Notes under the pieces: model-generated
What the model was told of the DNA's origin: nothing
Databases searched by the model: none
The model's input: the letters and a program-made list of their open reading frames with translations, nothing else
Source of the DNA: Coraliomargarita algicola
GTDB lineage: Bacteria; Verrucomicrobiota; Verrucomicrobiia; Opitutales; Coraliomargaritaceae
NCBI RefSeq assembly: GCF_033878955.1
Contig: NZ_CP138858.1
Span: forward strand, 2,356,001-2,420,000
DNA length: 64,000 nucleotides
Direction: 5' to 3'
Translations under genes and position numbers: made by a program
In this document: positions 37,949-46,678 of the stretch, piece by piece
Numbering within the stretch: the stretch's first letter is position 1
Layout of the letters: every line of letters begins with the position of its first letter

Positions 37949-40900
37949 GTGCCCTCGAAATCAACAGTAGCCACTCCGAAATCGACGCTTTACCACGGCG
38001 TTTGCACGGAGGCACGTGCGCCGCTACTTCACTCTCTGGCGCAACACGCAACAACAGAGCTCACCCTCGCACTCGTGGCCGACCCGCGCCGCGCCCAAGA
38101 ATTAGCCGCCGAAGTCGATCGCTATGTTCAATGGTCCATCCACAAGGCCCCCGTGGAAGTGCTTTACTTCCCGGAAGATCCGCCCCCCGACATCGATGCG
38201 CAACGACGCGCCGACCGCATATGCGATCGCCTGGCAGTGCTCAGTGCACTGTTGCAAGCTCCCCCGCATAAGCGTCTACTCATCGCCACCCCCGAAGCCC
38301 TACTGGGCAACTGCCCCGCGAAAGCAGACTTCGCACAAGGCCAAATCACTCTGGAAGTGGGCCAAAGCCATCCCTTCCGACAATTAATTGACAAGCTCAC
38401 AACCGAGCTCGATTACGACTCCGAAGCACTTTGCGAACAACCCGGTCAAATCGCCACCCGTGGCGGCTTGATCGACCTCTACCCCTACGATGCGCACTGC
38501 CCCTATCGCATCGACTTCTTCGGCGACGAAATCGAAAGCATACGTAGTTTCGACCCCACTACCCAACGCACTCAAGACGACGTCAGCACCATTCGCATCG
38601 CCGCCGGCATGCCGAACTCCGATGCCGGTGCGGCCATCACTGAAGGCGCGCTCATTCACTACCTGCCCACAGCAGCCGTGCAATGGATATTCGAAGACCC
38701 CGCCGCACTTGTGCGCGAGCACCCCTATCGATTCGAGAAGTTAGCGATTGCTCGTAGCGACCTCACACCAATGACGCCGCCCGGCACTTCACAAGACGCC
38801 CCGAGCACGGCATCTCTACGCTCATTTTACCAAGTAATCGCCCAACGCAAGCAACGCGACACGCTGACTGGTATTTGTGAATTGGATACAGACTCCGAAC
38901 TATTTCGAGACGCCGAACGCATCGAAATAGACTCTGAGCCGACCAGCAATTACCGTTTCCATACCGAGCTGGCACAGATCGGCTACGACCGTTTTGAGTC
39001 CGAACAGGATGCTCGCATTAAATTTGAAAACCAAATTGCAGACTGGTCGAGAAAGGGCTTCGCCATCACGTTGATTACTGCCGGCGAGAGCGAGAGCAAA
39101 CGCATACAAGAACTCTTAAAGGAAAACCCTAAAACCGCGCGCCTCAAGCCACACTTCATACAGGGCACACTTTCTGGTGGCTTCATTTGCCACAACTCTC
39201 CCAATTACAAACCGCCCCTCAAAAGCGGTAAGAACGGATTCGCCCTGATCACCGACACCGAGTATTTCGGACGGCGCAGCCGCAAACTGAACCGCCGCGA
39301 AGAACGCGCGCGTCCCACAATTTCTCAAGTGGATCAATTGCTCGACTTTACCGAGCTCGCGGATGGGGATCCACTGGTGCATTTGCAACACGGCGTTTGC
39401 CTCTTTCGCGGACTCACACAGCTAGAAATACAAGGTGGCTCCAAAGAGGTGATCTCCGTCGAGTTTGCGGAGCAAATGACGGTGCATGTGCCGCTGCAAG
39501 AATCGCACCTACTCACCCGCTACGTCGGCCTCACCAAGTCCAGCCCCAAGCTCGCAAAAGTGGGCGGCGCGACTTGGGATAAGACCCGTGCCGCGGCCGA
39601 GCGCGCCACACTCGATTACGCAGCAGAAATGCTGCAACTTCACGCCCGTCGCAGTCAAGCGGGCGGCTTTGCATTTCCACCCGACCACCCTTGGCAAAAA
39701 GACTTTGAAGCCGCCTTTCCATTTAAAGAAACGCCCGACCAGCTCGCAGCGATCGAAGCCACCAAACAAGACATGGAAAAGCCACAAGCCATGGATCGCC
39801 TGATTTGTGGCGACGTGGGCTTCGGCAAAACAGAGGTCGCCATTCGCGCGGCTCTCAAAGCGGTGCTCGCGGGCAAACAAGTCGCCATCCTAGTGCCCAC
39901 CACTGTGCTCTGCCAACAGCACTTTAACACCTTTTGCGAGCGCATGGCTCAATACCCGATCATTGTCGACATGATCAGCCGGTTTCGTAGCACGAAACAA
40001 AATAAAGAAAGCATCGCACACCTCGCAGCCGGTAAGGTTGACATCGTCATCGGCACCCATCGTTTGCTCAGTCACGACGTTCATTTCCAAGATTTGGGAC
40101 TACTCGTCGTCGACGAAGAGCAACGCTTCGGTGTAAAGCAAAAAGAGCGAATCAAACAGCTACGCGCCGATGTCGACATCCTCACCCTGAGTGCCACTCC
40201 CATCCCACGCACGCTCTACCTCGCCATGGCGGGCGCACGTGCCATGAGTGTCATTGAAACACCACCCGTCGACCGCCGCCCCATCGAAACCATTGTAAAA
40301 AGCTACGATGAAAAGCTAATCAAATCCGCGATCCAAGCCGAGACCGATCGCGGAGGACAAGTATTTTACCTACACAACCGAGTCGACAGCATTCTAGGCG
40401 TCGCCGCTAAGATCGAAGCCATGCACCCCAAGCTCAAAGTCGCCGTCGGCCACGGACAGATGACTGAGGGCGCGCTGGAAAAAATCATGACGAAATTCGT
40501 AGCGGGAAAGTTCGACGTGTTAGTCTGCACGACCATCATCGAATCCGGCATCGATATCCCCAATTGTAATACATTGATCATCGAAGGTGCTGACCGTTTC
40601 GGACTCGCGCAGCTGTATCAAATCCGCGGGCGCGTGGGCCGCTTCAAACGGCAAGCCTACGCCTACTTATTATTGCACCGTCACGCCGCGGTGGTGGAAC
40701 AAGCGCAAAAGCGCTTAAACGCGCTCAAACAACACAACCAGTTAGGGGCCGGTTTTCGCATCGCCATGCGCGACTTGGAATTACGCGGCGCCGGCAACCT
40801 GCTCGGCTCACAGCAGAGCGGACACATCGCCGGCATCGGCTTTGAACTGTATTGCCAACTACTCAAACAGAGCGTGGCTCGTCTCAAAGGCGATCCGGGA

Positions 40901-41416
40901 GCCGACCGCATACGAGCGGAAGTAAAACTCGACTTCATCACCACCGGCTTGGGCGGCAGCCGTGCCCGCAGCACCAGCGGCTCCTTTAGCTTTGCCGCGA
41001 TTAAGGACGCTGAGTATGGCAACCGCAAAGGCGAGCTAATTGAAGCGTCCTTGCCCAGCGAATACATCGCCGAGCCCCGCTTGCGCATCGACTTCTACCG
41101 CCGCCTGGCCTTAGCTGAAAAGCTAGAAGACGTGCTCAACATCGCCGAAGAGTTGGCCGACCGCTTTGGCAAGCGTCCCCTGCCCACCGAAGCACTGATC
41201 GCCGTCAGCCAAGTGCGCATCCTCGCTGAGCTCGCCGGTGTGCGCCGCGTCGAGAGCGAAGGCGATCGCCTGATCTGCAAGCTCGCCATGCCGGGGAAAT
41301 CGGGCGAATTCCTAAAGTCCGGCAGCCGTTTCCCGCGGCTCAAAGCCAAAGACCCCATCAAGCGACTCAACGAAATCCAACGCTGGTTACGTAAGCACCC
41401 CAAGGCACCAGCTTAG
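37949..41416 (+). CDS. mfd: Transcription-repair coupling factor
   Basis: 1155 residues starting at GTG, 4 bases after rnc. UvrB-like N-terminus (ATRGGLIDLYPYD, YRIDFFGDEIESIR), the RNA-polymerase-interacting CarD-like region (LVHLQHGVCLFRGL), the RecG-like translocase with Walker A GDVGFGKTEVAIRAAL, Walker B VVDEEQRFGVKQKE, motif III TLSATPIPRTL and GRVGRFKRQAYAYLL, and a C-terminal TRCF domain. It removes stalled RNA polymerase and recruits UvrA. The stop overlaps the stop of the convergent permease gene (CTTAG). Confidence 0.95.
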   Translation: MPSKSTVATPKSTLYHGVCTEARAPLLHSLAQHATTELTLALVADPRRAQELAAEVDRYVQWSIHKAPVEVLYFPEDPPPDIDAQRRADRICDRLAVLSALLQAPPHKRLLIATPEALLGNCPAKADFAQGQITLEVGQSHPFRQLIDKLTTELDYDSEALCEQPGQIATRGGLIDLYPYDAHCPYRIDFFGDEIESIRSFDPTTQRTQDDVSTIRIAAGMPNSDAGAAITEGALIHYLPTAAVQWIFEDPAALVREHPYRFEKLAIARSDLTPMTPPGTSQDAPSTASLRSFYQVIAQRKQRDTLTGICELDTDSELFRDAERIEIDSEPTSNYRFHTELAQIGYDRFESEQDARIKFENQIADWSRKGFAITLITAGESESKRIQELLKENPKTARLKPHFIQGTLSGGFICHNSPNYKPPLKSGKNGFALITDTEYFGRRSRKLNRREERARPTISQVDQLLDFTELADGDPLVHLQHGVCLFRGLTQLEIQGGSKEVISVEFAEQMTVHVPLQESHLLTRYVGLTKSSPKLAKVGGATWDKTRAAAERATLDYAAEMLQLHARRSQAGGFAFPPDHPWQKDFEAAFPFKETPDQLAAIEATKQDMEKPQAMDRLICGDVGFGKTEVAIRAALKAVLAGKQVAILVPTTVLCQQHFNTFCERMAQYPIIVDMISRFRSTKQNKESIAHLAAGKVDIVIGTHRLLSHDVHFQDLGLLVVDEEQRFGVKQKERIKQLRADVDILTLSATPIPRTLYLAMAGARAMSVIETPPVDRRPIETIVKSYDEKLIKSAIQAETDRGGQVFYLHNRVDSILGVAAKIEAMHPKLKVAVGHGQMTEGALEKIMTKFVAGKFDVLVCTTIIESGIDIPNCNTLIIEGADRFGLAQLYQIRGRVGRFKRQAYAYLLLHRHAAVVEQAQKRLNALKQHNQLGAGFRIAMRDLELRGAGNLLGSQQSGHIAGIGFELYCQLLKQSVARLKGDPGADRIRAEVKLDFITTGLGGSRARSTSGSFSFAAIKDAEYGNRKGELIEASLPSEYIAEPRLRIDFYRRLALAEKLEDVLNIAEELADRFGKRPLPTEALIAVSQVRILAELAGVRRVESEGDRLICKLAMPGKSGEFLKSGSRFPRLKAKDPIKRLNEIQRWLRKHPKAPA

Positions 41417-42663
41417 GCCTCGTCTTTTTTCGGCTGGGTGCGCGGCAGCACCAAATTAAGAGCAATGCCACAGATCGCACCGAGCCCGATCCCACTCAGT
41501 GAGACAAAGCCTAGGTCCAAGCTCATCCCACCAATCGCACTGACCAAAATCACGGAGCTTATGATCAGATTGCGTGAATCGTTATAGTCGACCTTATGAT
41601 CCGCAATGGTTTGAATGCCGATACTGGCGATAATTCCGAACAATAAGATCAACACACCTCCAATCACGGGCACAGGGATAGTCGCCAATAAACCGCCCAG
41701 CTTAGCGACAAATGCCAATAAGATGGCGAAAAGTGCCGCCCAAGTCATGATGGCTGGATTGAAGGCTTGCGTGATTTTAACCGCCCCGGTGACTTCGGAA
41801 TAAGTCGTATTGGGCGGGCCGCCCATCGACGCCGCCAGGCAGGTGGCCACACCATCGCCCAAAAGTGTATTCTTAAGGCCTGGCTTTTCCAGATAGTTTT
41901 CCTTAGTCGCGCTGCTGATCGCGAGAATGTCGCCGAGATGCTCGACCGCAGGTGCAATTGCAATCGGTAGCATATACAAGATCGCTTCTAAATTAAACTC
42001 AGGCGCCGTAAATGCAGGCAGCGCAAATAAGGGCGCACTCGATACCGCCGCAAAATCCACCACTCCCAGCACAACCGAAAGCGTATAACCGGCCACGATG
42101 CCGCACAGCACAGGCAGTAGCTTGAACATGCCCCGCCCTTTTAAGATCACCACGATCGTGACCATCAGTGAAAGTAAAGAAATCGACATCGCTTGCGGCA
42201 AAGGCACCAGCTCAACGCTACCATCCCCCGTTTTGCCCATCGCCATATTCACCGCAACTGGCGCGAGAATCAGGCCGATGGTGATAATCACGGGCCCCAC
42301 CACCACGGGCGGCAGAATATAGTGCAACCAGTCCGCACGTCGCAGTCGCACTAAGAAGCTAATTAAAACATAAAACAAACCCGCCGCGATCAGGCCCGAC
42401 AATGTACCCGGCAGCCCCCAAGTTTGCACACCATACATAATAGGTGCAATAAAGGCAAAAGACGATGCCAGGAAGATGGGCGGCACCTTTTTGCGATTGA
42501 TACATTGAAAAGCGAGCGTTCCGATGCCTGCCGTAAACAAGGCCACGTTGGGGTCTAAGCCAGTCAGTATGGGCACTAGCACCAGCGCGCCAAAGGCCAC
42601 AAAAAGAAACTGTAAGCCAATGATGCTATCTTTCAGGCGAAATTTATAGTCGGTTGCTGCCAT
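41413..42663 (-). CDS. Uracil/xanthine permease family protein (NCS2, UraA-like)
   Basis: 416 residues, about 12-14 membrane helices. The NCS2 markers are clear: FVAFGALVLVPILTGLDP, the substrate Glu in APAVEHLGDILAIS and GGPPNTTYSEVTGAVKIT, which together resemble UraA (uracil:H+ symport) more than the xanthine or urate branch. It imports a pyrimidine base across the inner membrane. Divergent from the Tsx-like gene, and part of a three-gene nucleobase-uptake locus. Convergent with mfd, with which it shares stop-codon bases. Confidence 0.88.
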   Translation of the reverse strand: MAATDYKFRLKDSIIGLQFLFVAFGALVLVPILTGLDPNVALFTAGIGTLAFQCINRKKVPPIFLASSFAFIAPIMYGVQTWGLPGTLSGLIAAGLFYVLISFLVRLRRADWLHYILPPVVVGPVIITIGLILAPVAVNMAMGKTGDGSVELVPLPQAMSISLLSLMVTIVVILKGRGMFKLLPVLCGIVAGYTLSVVLGVVDFAAVSSAPLFALPAFTAPEFNLEAILYMLPIAIAPAVEHLGDILAISSATKENYLEKPGLKNTLLGDGVATCLAASMGGPPNTTYSEVTGAVKITQAFNPAIMTWAALFAILLAFVAKLGGLLATIPVPVIGGVLILLFGIIASIGIQTIADHKVDYNDSRNLIISSVILVSAIGGMSLDLGFVSLSGIGLGAICGIALNLVLPRTQPKKDEA

Positions 42664-42727
42664 GGGGCGGAATCATTTGTGCCGCATGGCTGCGCGCGAG
42701 TTAAAAAAACCGAAACAAGTAACGAGA

Positions 42728-42754
42728 AGCACGTTTTGTCGCATGATTCGTGCT
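42728..42754. promoter_or_regulatory. Inverted repeat in the divergent uraA-like/tsx-like promoter region
   Basis: AGCACG (42728-42733) and CGTGCT (42749-42754) are inverted 15 bases apart. The region between the divergent nucleobase-transport genes is the place for a common regulator. The arms are short and no factor can be named. Confidence 0.25.
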
Positions 42755-42841
42755 ACTAATAGATCACACTCACATTTCAACTACTTCTAGGACATGCAGA
42801 AATAGCGTTGGACTCGTTCCCCGATTTCGATGCTTTGCCTG

Positions 42842-43651
42842 TTCATGAAAACTCTACAGAGACTCATTCAAACATCCACACTAGTTAGCATGCTCACGCT
42901 TGCGCCCAATTTGCAGGCGGAAGAGGCTCCCCTTCAGGAAGACTCTGGTAGCTGGGCTCCGCAGTGGATCCAGTGGCAAGACTTCAGCCTATCGTACCTC
43001 TATGGCGGCAAATACCGCGTCGATGCGGAAGATCAGCAAACCGTCACCTTCGAGCATGTCAGTGCCTGGAGCTTTGGAGACAGCTTCACATTTATCGACT
43101 ACCTCGATTATCTGGACACAGATGGCGAAGAGTCCGCCTTCTACGGGGAATTCTCCCCACGCTTCAGCTTCGGAAAAATCACAGATCGCGAATGGAGCCT
43201 CGGCCCGATTCAGGACGTCTTAATTGCCACCACCTATGAATTCGGCGAAGACGACGTCGAGAGCTTACTCTACGGCATCGGCATCGACCTCGATCTGCCG
43301 GGCTTCGACTACTTTCACCTGAATCTCTATTATCGTGACCCGCAAAACACTAACTCACGCGGCTGGCAATTGACACCTTGCTTCGGCTACACCCTCCCAT
43401 TTGGCCAATCAGAAATCATCATCGACGGCTATATTGATTATGTCTTCGCCTCCGAAAACTCGGGCTACGAAGAAAACCTGCACATCAACCCACAGATCAA
43501 ATACAACTTGGGCAAACTACTATGGGATGAGTCACAACGCCTCTACGTAGGCGTCGAGTACGACTACTGGAGCAACAAATACGGCTTAAAAGATCTGCCC
43601 TTCCGCACCGACCAAAGCGCCTGCAGCTTCCTGCTCAAATACCACTTCTAA
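42842..43651 (+). CDS. Nucleoside-specific channel-forming outer-membrane protein, Tsx/OmpK-like
   Basis: A frame opens at 42830; a start near 42845 (MKTLQRLIQTSTLVSML) gives the better signal peptide, cleaved after LQA. The mature start WAPQWIQWQDFSLSYLYGG, then the QTVTFEHVSAWSFGDSFTFID segment and the C-terminal CSFLLKYHF with terminal Phe match the Tsx/OmpK 12-strand barrel. Tsx lets nucleosides cross the outer membrane. It lies between two nucleobase permease genes, which supports that role. The exact start codon is uncertain. Confidence 0.82.
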   Translation, partial: FMKTLQRLIQTSTLVSMLTLAPNLQAEEAPLQEDSGSWAPQWIQWQDFSLSYLYGGKYRVDAEDQQTVTFEHVSAWSFGDSFTFIDYLDYLDTDGEESAFYGEFSPRFSFGKITDREWSLGPIQDVLIATTYEFGEDDVESLLYGIGIDLDLPGFDYFHLNLYYRDPQNTNSRGWQLTPCFGYTLPFGQSEIIIDGYIDYVFASENSGYEENLHINPQIKYNLGKLLWDESQRLYVGVEYDYWSNKYGLKDLPFRTDQSACSFLLKYHF

Positions 43652-43690
43652 ACATCGCCACAGCACTCAAGAATCTCGAACCAGTCAAAC

Positions 43691-45016
43691 ATGCTAAAAT
43701 TCTTTAAATTCGGAGAACACAAGACCAACCTCAAGACAGAGCTCATCGCCGGCATCACCACCTTCGCTGCGATGTCTTACATCCTGGTCGTCAATCCGAT
43801 GCTGCTCGGGAACGCGGGTATGGACCCGCAAGCTGTGATGATGGCAACTGCCATCGCGGCGGCCATCGGGTGTTTCCTGATGGCCTTCATGTCAAACTAT
43901 CCCATCGCCCTCGCTCCGGGCATGGGGACCAACGCCTACTTCGCCTTCATCATCGTGCTAGGCATGGGCATACCATGGCAAGGCGCCTTGAGTCTCACCT
44001 TCTGGAACGGTATCATCTTCCTCGTCCTCTCCGCGTCCGGAGTTCGCAAACAAATCATCGAATCCGTGCCCAAGGGGCTCCAAGTAGGTATCCAAGCCGG
44101 GATCGGCTTCTTCATCGCACTACTCGGCTTGAAGGCAGCTGGCTTGGTCGAAGCCAGTCCCGCCACCATCATCACCCATGGAGATTTTAGCGACCCCATC
44201 GTATTACTCGGACTGGGAGGCTTATTTGCCATCTGCACCTTAACCGTCTGGCGCGTGCCAGGCGCGATTATCATCAGTATGCTAGCACTCGCGATCAGCG
44301 GTCTATTCGTACTCAATCCAGCCAGCACAGAAGGCGCGCCAGAGATGTTGACCACCCTGCCCGAGAGCTTTTTCGCCCTCCCCTCCGGACTCGGCGAAAC
44401 CTTTTTACAACTCGATTGGTTCTACCCCTTCACCAACCTCGAATCACTGCAAGTACTCTTCGTCCTGCTGATTCTAGATCTATTCGACTCTGTCGGTACC
44501 ATCATCGGGCTCTCCCGCCGCGCCCAGCTCTTAGATGAGAACGATCAATTACCTCGAGCCAACCGGGCACTGAGCGCCGACGCCCTAGCCACAGTCTGCG
44601 GCGCAATGCTCGGCACCTCCACCACTACCTCCTATGTCGAATCCGCCGCAGGGATCGAAGCAGGCGGCCGCACAGGCTTTACCAGCGTAGTGGTCGGCGT
44701 TTGTTTCTTAATCGCACTCTTTTGCTATCCATTAATCGCCGCAATTCCCGCCATTGCCACCGCACCCGCTCTCATATTTGTCGGACTACTCATGGGCGAA
44801 GGGCTACGACACGTGCCCTACGAAGAATACACCGAACGCGTAACAGCGATCTTAACTGCAATCACCATCCCCCTATTTTTCAGCGTCACCCACGGCATCG
44901 CGATCGGTTTCCTACTCTATATCTTCTTACGCGTCACCAGCGGCAAAGCCAAACAACTGCACTGGATGACCTATGCCATCGGCGCGATCTTTTTGCTATT
45001 TTACATCATGGAGTGA
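43691..45016 (+). CDS. NCS2-family guanine/hypoxanthine/adenine permease (AzgA/GhxP-like)
   Basis: 441 residues, strongly hydrophobic. Family motifs: TELIAGITTFAAMSYILVVNP, ALAPGMGTNAYFAF, LDLFDSVGTIIGL and GTSTTTSYVESAAGIEAGGR. It belongs to the COG2252 purine permeases that bring in hypoxanthine, guanine or adenine with protons. It lies 39 bases after the Tsx-like gene on the same strand, so outer- and inner-membrane steps are probably co-expressed. Confidence 0.9.
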   Translation: MLKFFKFGEHKTNLKTELIAGITTFAAMSYILVVNPMLLGNAGMDPQAVMMATAIAAAIGCFLMAFMSNYPIALAPGMGTNAYFAFIIVLGMGIPWQGALSLTFWNGIIFLVLSASGVRKQIIESVPKGLQVGIQAGIGFFIALLGLKAAGLVEASPATIITHGDFSDPIVLLGLGGLFAICTLTVWRVPGAIIISMLALAISGLFVLNPASTEGAPEMLTTLPESFFALPSGLGETFLQLDWFYPFTNLESLQVLFVLLILDLFDSVGTIIGLSRRAQLLDENDQLPRANRALSADALATVCGAMLGTSTTTSYVESAAGIEAGGRTGFTSVVVGVCFLIALFCYPLIAAIPAIATAPALIFVGLLMGEGLRHVPYEEYTERVTAILTAITIPLFFSVTHGIAIGFLLYIFLRVTSGKAKQLHWMTYAIGAIFLLFYIME

Positions 45017-45324
45017 TCCAACTCGACAGAATCACCCCAGCGCCCCCTGCAACGCTTTCCTAAAAGCGAAAGCTAGTGTGCCCACGAATCCCCGCCGCCG
45101 CAAGCGACGACACCACACTTCTCAACAACGTAGCGGTCCGCTCGCGGACGCCGGTCTATCGAACTTCAGACGCCCGTCAGCTCACCAACACAAAGAACGC
45201 CATTCCCTTCCCTCAAAGCGAGAGCAAGTGCAGCTACGAAGTCAGAGATGCGCGATCTTTCCCGTAGTTTTAATCACCCCCTCAAGTATACACCTACAAA
45301 GAAAAGGCTTGCCATTACGTCCCA
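45017..45324. other. Intergenic region, one small hairpin
   Basis: About 310 bases with no supported gene. GTAGCGGTCCGCTCGCGGACGCC at about 45131-45153 folds as GTCCG-CTCG-CGGAC and begins GTAGCGG, so it may be a REP relative, but it lacks the REPIN centre and partner arm. The short frames here have no recognisable product. Confidence 0.4.
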
Positions 45325-45349
45325 AGTGTAACATGCATACTGTTACACC
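45309..45349 (+). promoter_or_regulatory. YtrA-type GntR operator and promoter
   Basis: AGTGTA (45325-45330), exactly 13 bases, then TACACC (45344-45349): this is the spacing and nearly the sequence of the YtrA operator known from Bacillus (AGTGTA-N13-TACACT). The inner bases extend the symmetry to GTGTAAC...GTTACAC. A TTGCCA (45309-45314) is a candidate -35, placing the operator over the -10 region. It lies 10 bases before the regulator start, so autorepression of the whole operon is expected. Confidence 0.7.
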
Positions 45350-45358
45350 AAAAACACC

Positions 45359-45736
45359 ATGTTACCCTTCTCCATACATATTGAGGATGGCGCTCCAGTA
45401 TCTGAGCAACTCACACAAGCAGTCCGGCGAGCTATTTTGAAAGGCGACTTGCAGGACGGGGATCGCTTTCCGTCTGTTCGCTCACTGAGCGTTGAGTTGC
45501 GTATCTCACCGACAACAGCACACAAGGCGGTATCGGTTCTCAAATCTGAAGGCCTACTCGGATCGCAACCAGGCGTCGGCATGGTGGTACGCACAGACGA
45601 GCTCCCCTCGACAAATCAACGCCTGGAACAGCTCTCCCCCGCGCTCAAACAAATACTCACCGAAGCCAAATCCTTACAACTAAGCGATGAAATGCTCTGT
45701 GCACACATCCAGAAGCTCTGGAAGGAACACAGTTAA
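45359..45736 (+). CDS. GntR-family transcriptional regulator, YtrA subfamily
   Basis: 125 residues, the short YtrA type with a winged HTH (about 12-75) and only a brief helical dimerisation tail. GAPVSEQLTQAVRRAI, DGDRFPSVRSLSVELRISPTTAHKAVSVL and GVGMVVR are typical. Such proteins repress ABC-transporter operons that respond to cell-wall-active compounds or envelope stress. It begins an operon with an ATPase and two membrane proteins and has a matching operator just upstream. Confidence 0.9.
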   Translation: MLPFSIHIEDGAPVSEQLTQAVRRAILKGDLQDGDRFPSVRSLSVELRISPTTAHKAVSVLKSEGLLGSQPGVGMVVRTDELPSTNQRLEQLSPALKQILTEAKSLQLSDEMLCAHIQKLWKEHS

Positions 45737-45758
45737 AAATCCCCCCTCCGAAAAAACA

Positions 45759-46673
45759 ATGCCAGCGATACAATTCAACAACGTAAGCAAACACTTCAAA
45801 AGAGCTGCCGCTGTACAGAACCTGACAATGATGGTTCCTGAAGGACGCATCACCGCCTGCCTCGGCTCCAACGGTGCGGGAAAAACGACGACAATCAAGC
45901 TGCTACTAGGACTGCACCATCAAGACTCCGGCAGTATTGAAGTGTTGGGTGAAGACTCTCGTAAACTCTCACGTGCTTCTTTCCAAAACATTGCCTACGT
46001 ATCCGAAAATCAACTACTCCCACTGTGGATGACGGTTGAGCAACTACTCAAATTTAGCCGACCACTCTACAAAAATTGGGACATCAACTTAGAAGCCAAC
46101 CTCCTAAAGCGCTTCGAGCTCGACACTAGGCAAAAGTTAAAAAACCTTTCCCGCGGTCAACAGATGAAGGCGGCCTTACTGGCCAACTTAGCCTACCGCC
46201 CGAAGCTGGTCGTATTGGATGAGCCCTTTTCAGGCCTCGACCCACTCGTTCGCGATGAATTCATTAAAGGCCTACTCGAGCTCACGGAGGACGAAGGCTG
46301 GAGTGTCTTCATCTCCTCCCACGACATTGAAGAAGTCGAACGACTAGCAGACCAAATCGCGATTATCGACAAAGGACACCTCAAACTAAACGAGTCCACC
46401 GATGCATTACTATCCCGTTTTAGGGAGGTAGAAATCCGACTAGCTGACAGCGCTGAAGTCCCAGCAGCTCTGCCCGACACATGGCTCAACCCCCAGCAAT
46501 CTGGGCGTATATTGCGCTTCACTCATTGTGAATGGAAGGATGTATCCAGCATAGAAGAATGCGCCGTCGCCATTAATGGAAAGCTCAGCAGCGAACCCTC
46601 ATGCCGTACACTGAGCTTACGCGAAATTTTCATTCAGTTAGCTCAAAACTACCGCCTCGACCTGCAATCCTAG
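45759..46673 (+). CDS. ABC transporter ATP-binding protein (YtrB-like)
   Basis: 304 residues from the ATG at 45759 (an upstream frame overlaps the regulator gene and is not needed). Walker A CLGSNGAGKTTTIKLL, signature NLSRGQQMKAALLANLA, Walker B LVVLDEPFSGLDP and switch ISSHDIEEVE are complete; a C-terminal region of about 80 residues follows. Matches the ATPases of ABC-2 type exporters paired with YtrA regulators. Six bases separate it from the next gene. Confidence 0.9.
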   Translation: MPAIQFNNVSKHFKRAAAVQNLTMMVPEGRITACLGSNGAGKTTTIKLLLGLHHQDSGSIEVLGEDSRKLSRASFQNIAYVSENQLLPLWMTVEQLLKFSRPLYKNWDINLEANLLKRFELDTRQKLKNLSRGQQMKAALLANLAYRPKLVVLDEPFSGLDPLVRDEFIKGLLELTEDEGWSVFISSHDIEEVERLADQIAIIDKGHLKLNESTDALLSRFREVEIRLADSAEVPAALPDTWLNPQQSGRILRFTHCEWKDVSSIEECAVAINGKLSSEPSCRTLSLREIFIQLAQNYRLDLQS

Positions 46674-46678
46674 CCACT

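Noticed and set aside
42664..42841. Purine riboswitch before the Tsx-like gene
   Set aside because: The conserved core and three-helix arrangement of purine or preQ1 riboswitches could not be found; only a short inverted repeat is present.
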